Part shown: positions 60,357 through 64,000 of the stretch, in pieces
How the letters are laid out: the number at the start of each line of letters is the position of its first letter
How positions within the stretch are numbered: the first letter of the stretch is position 1
Source of the DNA: Pyronema omphalodes
Taxonomy: Eukaryota; Ascomycota; Pezizomycetes; Pezizales; Pyronemataceae
Assembly: GCA_024516155.1 (NCBI GenBank)
Contig: JAJJXM010000002.1
Coordinates: 1,054,001 to 1,118,000, forward strand
Length of the DNA: 64,000 nucleotides
Direction: 5' to 3'
Program-made: the position numbers and the translations under genes
Notes under the pieces: generated by a model
Databases searched by the model: none
Told to the model about the DNA's origin: nothing
The model's input: the letters and a program-made list of their open reading frames with translations, nothing else

Positions 60357-61249
60357 CTTGGTAGTATATTGTATATTACTCAGTCGTTCTCGTAAAAATA
60401 TCTCGGGATTGGGCTTCGACTTCGGTTTCGGCTTCGTAACTTCGTCGTATTGGTACCGTGTGTTCCGCTTTGACCATTCGTGTCAAAAGTCCAAAAGTCC
60501 CGGTGTGTGTGGATTCTCCAGGAAGTGTACAAGTGGGTAACTTTAAAGGAGTGTCTGTGGTCTGTGGCCTGTGGTATGGTAGGTAGGAATCCCCTAGTGG
60601 GTTGAGTGGTGTGTAGATCAAATCCAAGACGAGTTATTATTCAGGTAAGGTCTCGGCAGCGAACCAAACGTCCAAAGGTCCAAAGGTCCAAAGGTCCAAA
60701 GCCGAAAAGTTCAAAAGCCCAAAATTTGTAAAATTGTAAAGTTAAACAATATCTAGTATTTTTTTTTAAGGTTCTCGAGCTCAGATCAGATCAGATCATC
60801 TACCATATCCTCTTGCTTCAATGCTTTCGTTATAACTTGTACCTGTACCTGTATGTATCTTCATCAAATGCTCTCCTCTAAAGTTCGCTGAATTGACCTG
60901 AGTACTGAATTGAAACAGAGCAAATCCCATACCAGTTACAACGAAACCTTGAAAAATTAAAATGACAAAAAAAATAATAATAATACTGTACCCTGGTATA
61001 AATTACAATATATCTATCCCCCCTAAATAAAAAACAAAAAACGAAAGAAAGAAATAAATGAATATAAAAAAAAGAGACGAAAGAAACTGTATCCCAAGAC
61101 TCCCAAGACTCAAGATTCCCAAGACTCAAGATTCCCAAGACTCCCAAGATTCCCAAGATTCCCAAAACTCCCAAGACTCAAGACTCAAGATTCCCAAGAT
61201 TCGTAGCTACTAGAGTATCGCTTGGTATGCCATAGACGCGCAATCATAC

Positions 61250-61288
61250 GGGAGGGGGGAGGGGGGAGGGGGGGGTGAGGGGGGGGGG
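61250..61288 (+). repeat. G-rich tract with G-quadruplex potential
   Basis: Runs of six to nine G separated by single A or TGA on the plus strand. Confidence 0.8.
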
Positions 61289-63144
61289 TTTCAACTTTCA
61301 ACTTTCAACTTTCAACTCAACTCAACTCGGCAGACGGACCCATAACGCATCCCATCGCGTAAAAGGTTAAAACCCAAAGAACCTAACGAGCCTAAAGAGA
61401 TGCTTTGCTTTTTAAGTTGGGTTGGGTTGGGCTGGGTCTTGGCTAGGGGCTAGGGGCTGGAGTATGGAGGTACCTGGTAACCCCATACAGAATCCATTAT
61501 GTACCCCCCCTCCACCCTGTGTATATACATACATACATACGCTGTGGGGAAATGGTTTACAGGCATAAATATGTATACAGAAACTCGATTTCCTGGAGTA
61601 AAGCCAAACGAAACGAAACGAAGGGAAGGGAAGGGGGAGTATAGGTGTTGGGTGTATAGGTGTTAGGTGTTAGGTGTATAGGTAAGCTATAGCTATGTAG
61701 CGGTCCCAGAAATCTCCAAGAACTCTAAGAAATTTCCAAGCTTGCCTTTGCACTACAGCCTTGAAAGCCTGAAACCCTGAAACCCTTAACAGCCTGGCAG
61801 CCTGGCAGCCTGGCAGACAAAACCATCGAATCGAATTGAAACTTTTATATACATACAGAAATATCTTTAGACTTTTAGCAGCAAGTAACTGAGCAGGAGA
61901 GAATTGGATCGGAGCATAATGAAGCATTGAGAATGAAGCATCGAGCATTGAGAATGAAGCATTAAGCATAAAGCATAAAGCACCAAGCACCAAACACTAG
62001 AACCACGAGTAACGAGTAACAAGTCTTGTCTTGTATCGAAATGTACGAGGGTTTTACATTGATAATCGATAGTTGACATGGTGGTCTATTATCTCCCCCA
62101 GCCGGCGGTCGGCCGGCCAAGGCAAGGCAAGGCAAGGTAAGGCGAATTCTATGTTTCTCTATGTTTCTCTATGTATATCTATATATATATCTTCATCTAT
62201 AAAAGGAATCAAAGAATGAAGAATCTAAATCTGAATCCGAATGTCGGCACAATTTTCGAAGAACCCCCCTCCCCCTCCCCCCGCCCTACAATACCCCTGA
62301 AAAATCTATAAGGCGTGTGTATGTACCTATATCTGGTGTTCGACTGTACTGTACTGTGTTAATGTTAATCATGTTGTACAAAAGCTGAAAAGACCATCCC
62401 ATCCCATCAGGCAACCAGGCAACCACGCAGTCAGGCAGTCAGGCAGCTAGGGCGTCAGAGCGTCAGAGCGTCAGGGCATCAACGAAACCCGGTTGCTATG
62501 TATGTGCTACGCCACGTTCGTTTCCGCTCTTGGGATATGCGAGTACGATGTGAGTACATGCACATAAATTTTGCCCCGCTTGTTTGGAGTTTGATTTATC
62601 CCGTTTATCCTGTTGCTTATAAGGAAACTTTGGTGGAAGAAACTAAACTCTGGGTAAGTTGGAAGAAAATACCAAGATGCCAAGATTATTTACAACCTTG
62701 CGGCTTCACAACTTATACAGCACTGATTGCATATAAAGGTCATAGGTATATGTAAGATGCTGTATAAATATACACTGGGCTGACTCCTCATCCTTATCCT
62801 CATCCTCATCCTTACCTGCAAAACAAAAAAGCAAAACAAACAAAAAAAGGAAAATAGCTTATATTCATATACCCCTTCGAACGATTCGTCACAAAATACT
62901 TCAAATCAAGCTCGTTGTTAGCTTATTACACTGAAAACTCGAAACTTAAAGCCTGAAACCACAGGTCCATAGGAATACTGATACTGATCGATCTACATAC
63001 GGATTCATTGCTACATTTATCAATAATATCATAGCTAACACCTGCGTAGCTCGTTTATATCCTCTCCACATATGCCCTCTGATATTCTCATACATGAACG
63101 TATGATACCATGATATGATGCCACAATATTAATAGCTCGTTTAG

Positions 63145-63187
63145 CAAAGCCCGCAAAGCCCGCAAAGCCCGTAAAGCCTGCAAAGCC
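63145..63187. repeat. 9-bp array (AAAGCCCGC)
   Basis: About five units with variants in the last bases (CGT, TGC, GGT). Confidence 0.85.
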
Positions 63188-63562
63188 GGTAAAGCTGGCC
63201 CACCCGGCTCGTTTACTTTTTTGTCTACATACCTGGTTTATCTATTTATCCATGATTACATATCCAAACTACATACATGCATCAGTAATTCATAATTCGT
63301 AATTCAATTCCTAGATTACTCATGAACAGAAAAAAATATATATCAATCATTATCATACTATCAGCTACCCCCGCAGTCGCGACTCGCCCCACCTGCTTGA
63401 ACGGACGTACTCGTGTACTCGTGTATTATGTGCTTGCGTACATATATTTATGCTTGGCGTTATGGGTTACGAATTACGAATTCACGAAGACCTTAAGATC
63501 TTAAGATCTTTATCCAGGTTCTTCCGCAAACTCCTCCGCAAATTCTCCTCCGTAAACTCCAA

Positions 63563-63587
63563 CCCCCCCCCCCCCCCCCCCCCCCCC
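63563..63587. repeat. C25 homopolymer
   Basis: The longest C run of the window. Its length may be affected by sequencing. Confidence 0.9.
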
Positions 63588-64000
63588 TATGTATCAATAA
63601 ACCTCAACACGATATCAGCACTGTTTAACCGCGGTCTGCCATCTAGTATGAAGCCCTACTGGATATATAGTGACAAATACAACACAACACCATCGGATCC
63701 ACCCAACGGCAACATCACAATAGCATGATCTGGTGTATATATGCATGGACTTTTGGTACATGTAGTCTCCCTTGTAGCTGCAGCTTGCTTCACAGTCTTC
63801 ACTTATATTCCCCGGGCGCTTCGCGAAGTGGATATCGATAGGTTACGTTATATTCGAACGTTGTAACTCGATTCGATCGATGATATCGATAAGAAATGAA
63901 TTCAGTAAGTAATCTAAAAATTATCTCTCTATTCATCACTTAATCACTCTATCTATCTGTCTGTCTATCTATCCTACCATCGAATTCCATGAACCCAAAG

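Larger units (their letters stand above)
60357..64000. other. right-end intergenic region, repeats only
   Basis: No gene is supported. It carries GGTCCAAA octamers at about 60671-60700, ATTCCCAAGACTC repeats at 61090-61195, a G-rich tract at 61250-61288, CTTTCAA heptamers at about 61290-61315, GGCAA pentamers at about 62118-62142, a 9-bp AAAGCCCGC array at 63145-63187 and a C25 run at 63563-63587. The last gene ends at 60356, and nothing suggests the start of another before 64000. Confidence 0.45.

Overview
The window looks like nuclear DNA of a filamentous ascomycete (Pezizomycotina; Leotiomycetes is my guess, not shown). Genes have short introns of about 43-120 nt, one of about 234 nt, with GT..AG ends and CTAAC/CTGA-like branch sites. 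Products include a fungal-type hybrid histidine kinase, a coronin, a Pho80-type cyclin, PEX12 and a mitochondrial succinate/fumarate carrier. A eukaryotic tRNA-Ala(AGC) lies at the left edge. I rebuilt exons by joining frames at splice sites that restore known family motifs; no transcript data were available.

Layout. 0.1-3.5 kb: tRNA-Ala, an unrecognised acidic membrane-anchored protein with an internal 55-residue duplication, and an MT-A70 (METTL4-like) methyltransferase. 3.6-6.9 kb: a decayed non-LTR reverse transcriptase scrap, poly-C-bearing direct repeats and simple repeats. 6.9-7.2 kb: a small RING-H2 protein. 8.8-16.8 kb: a nine-exon hybrid histidine kinase and a seven-exon coronin, both on the minus strand. 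19.1-19.4 kb: a small chromo-like protein. 19.5-25 kb: simple-repeat-rich DNA with a large CCCAATT array. 25.0-26.7 kb: a Pho80-like cyclin whose start is unresolved. 26.7-43.8 kb: about 17 kb in which I find no convincing intact gene, but many micro- and minisatellites, a perfect 44-bp hairpin, an orphan ORF and an 87-bp tandem repeat. 43.8-45.1 kb: the succinate/fumarate carrier, with an 11-nt microexon. 45.1-54.0 kb: a second gene desert, holding a candidate 2.47-kb element with terminal inverted repeats packed with GGTGTTTA-type motifs, and a 96-bp Tourist-like MITE. 54.0-60.4 kb: a SET/MYND protein, PEX12 and a GT8 glycosyltransferase. 60.4-64 kb: repeats only.

The genes are mostly independent housekeeping or signalling genes and show no sign of being a biosynthetic or defence cluster. 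The unusual content is in the non-coding DNA. Tandem arrays are very abundant, many of them with 7-bp units. Long C/G homopolymers recur. The GGTGTTTA-rich element at 49.7-52.1 kb has an internal segment similar to another locus at 33.4 kb. That element is the best candidate for something not previously described.
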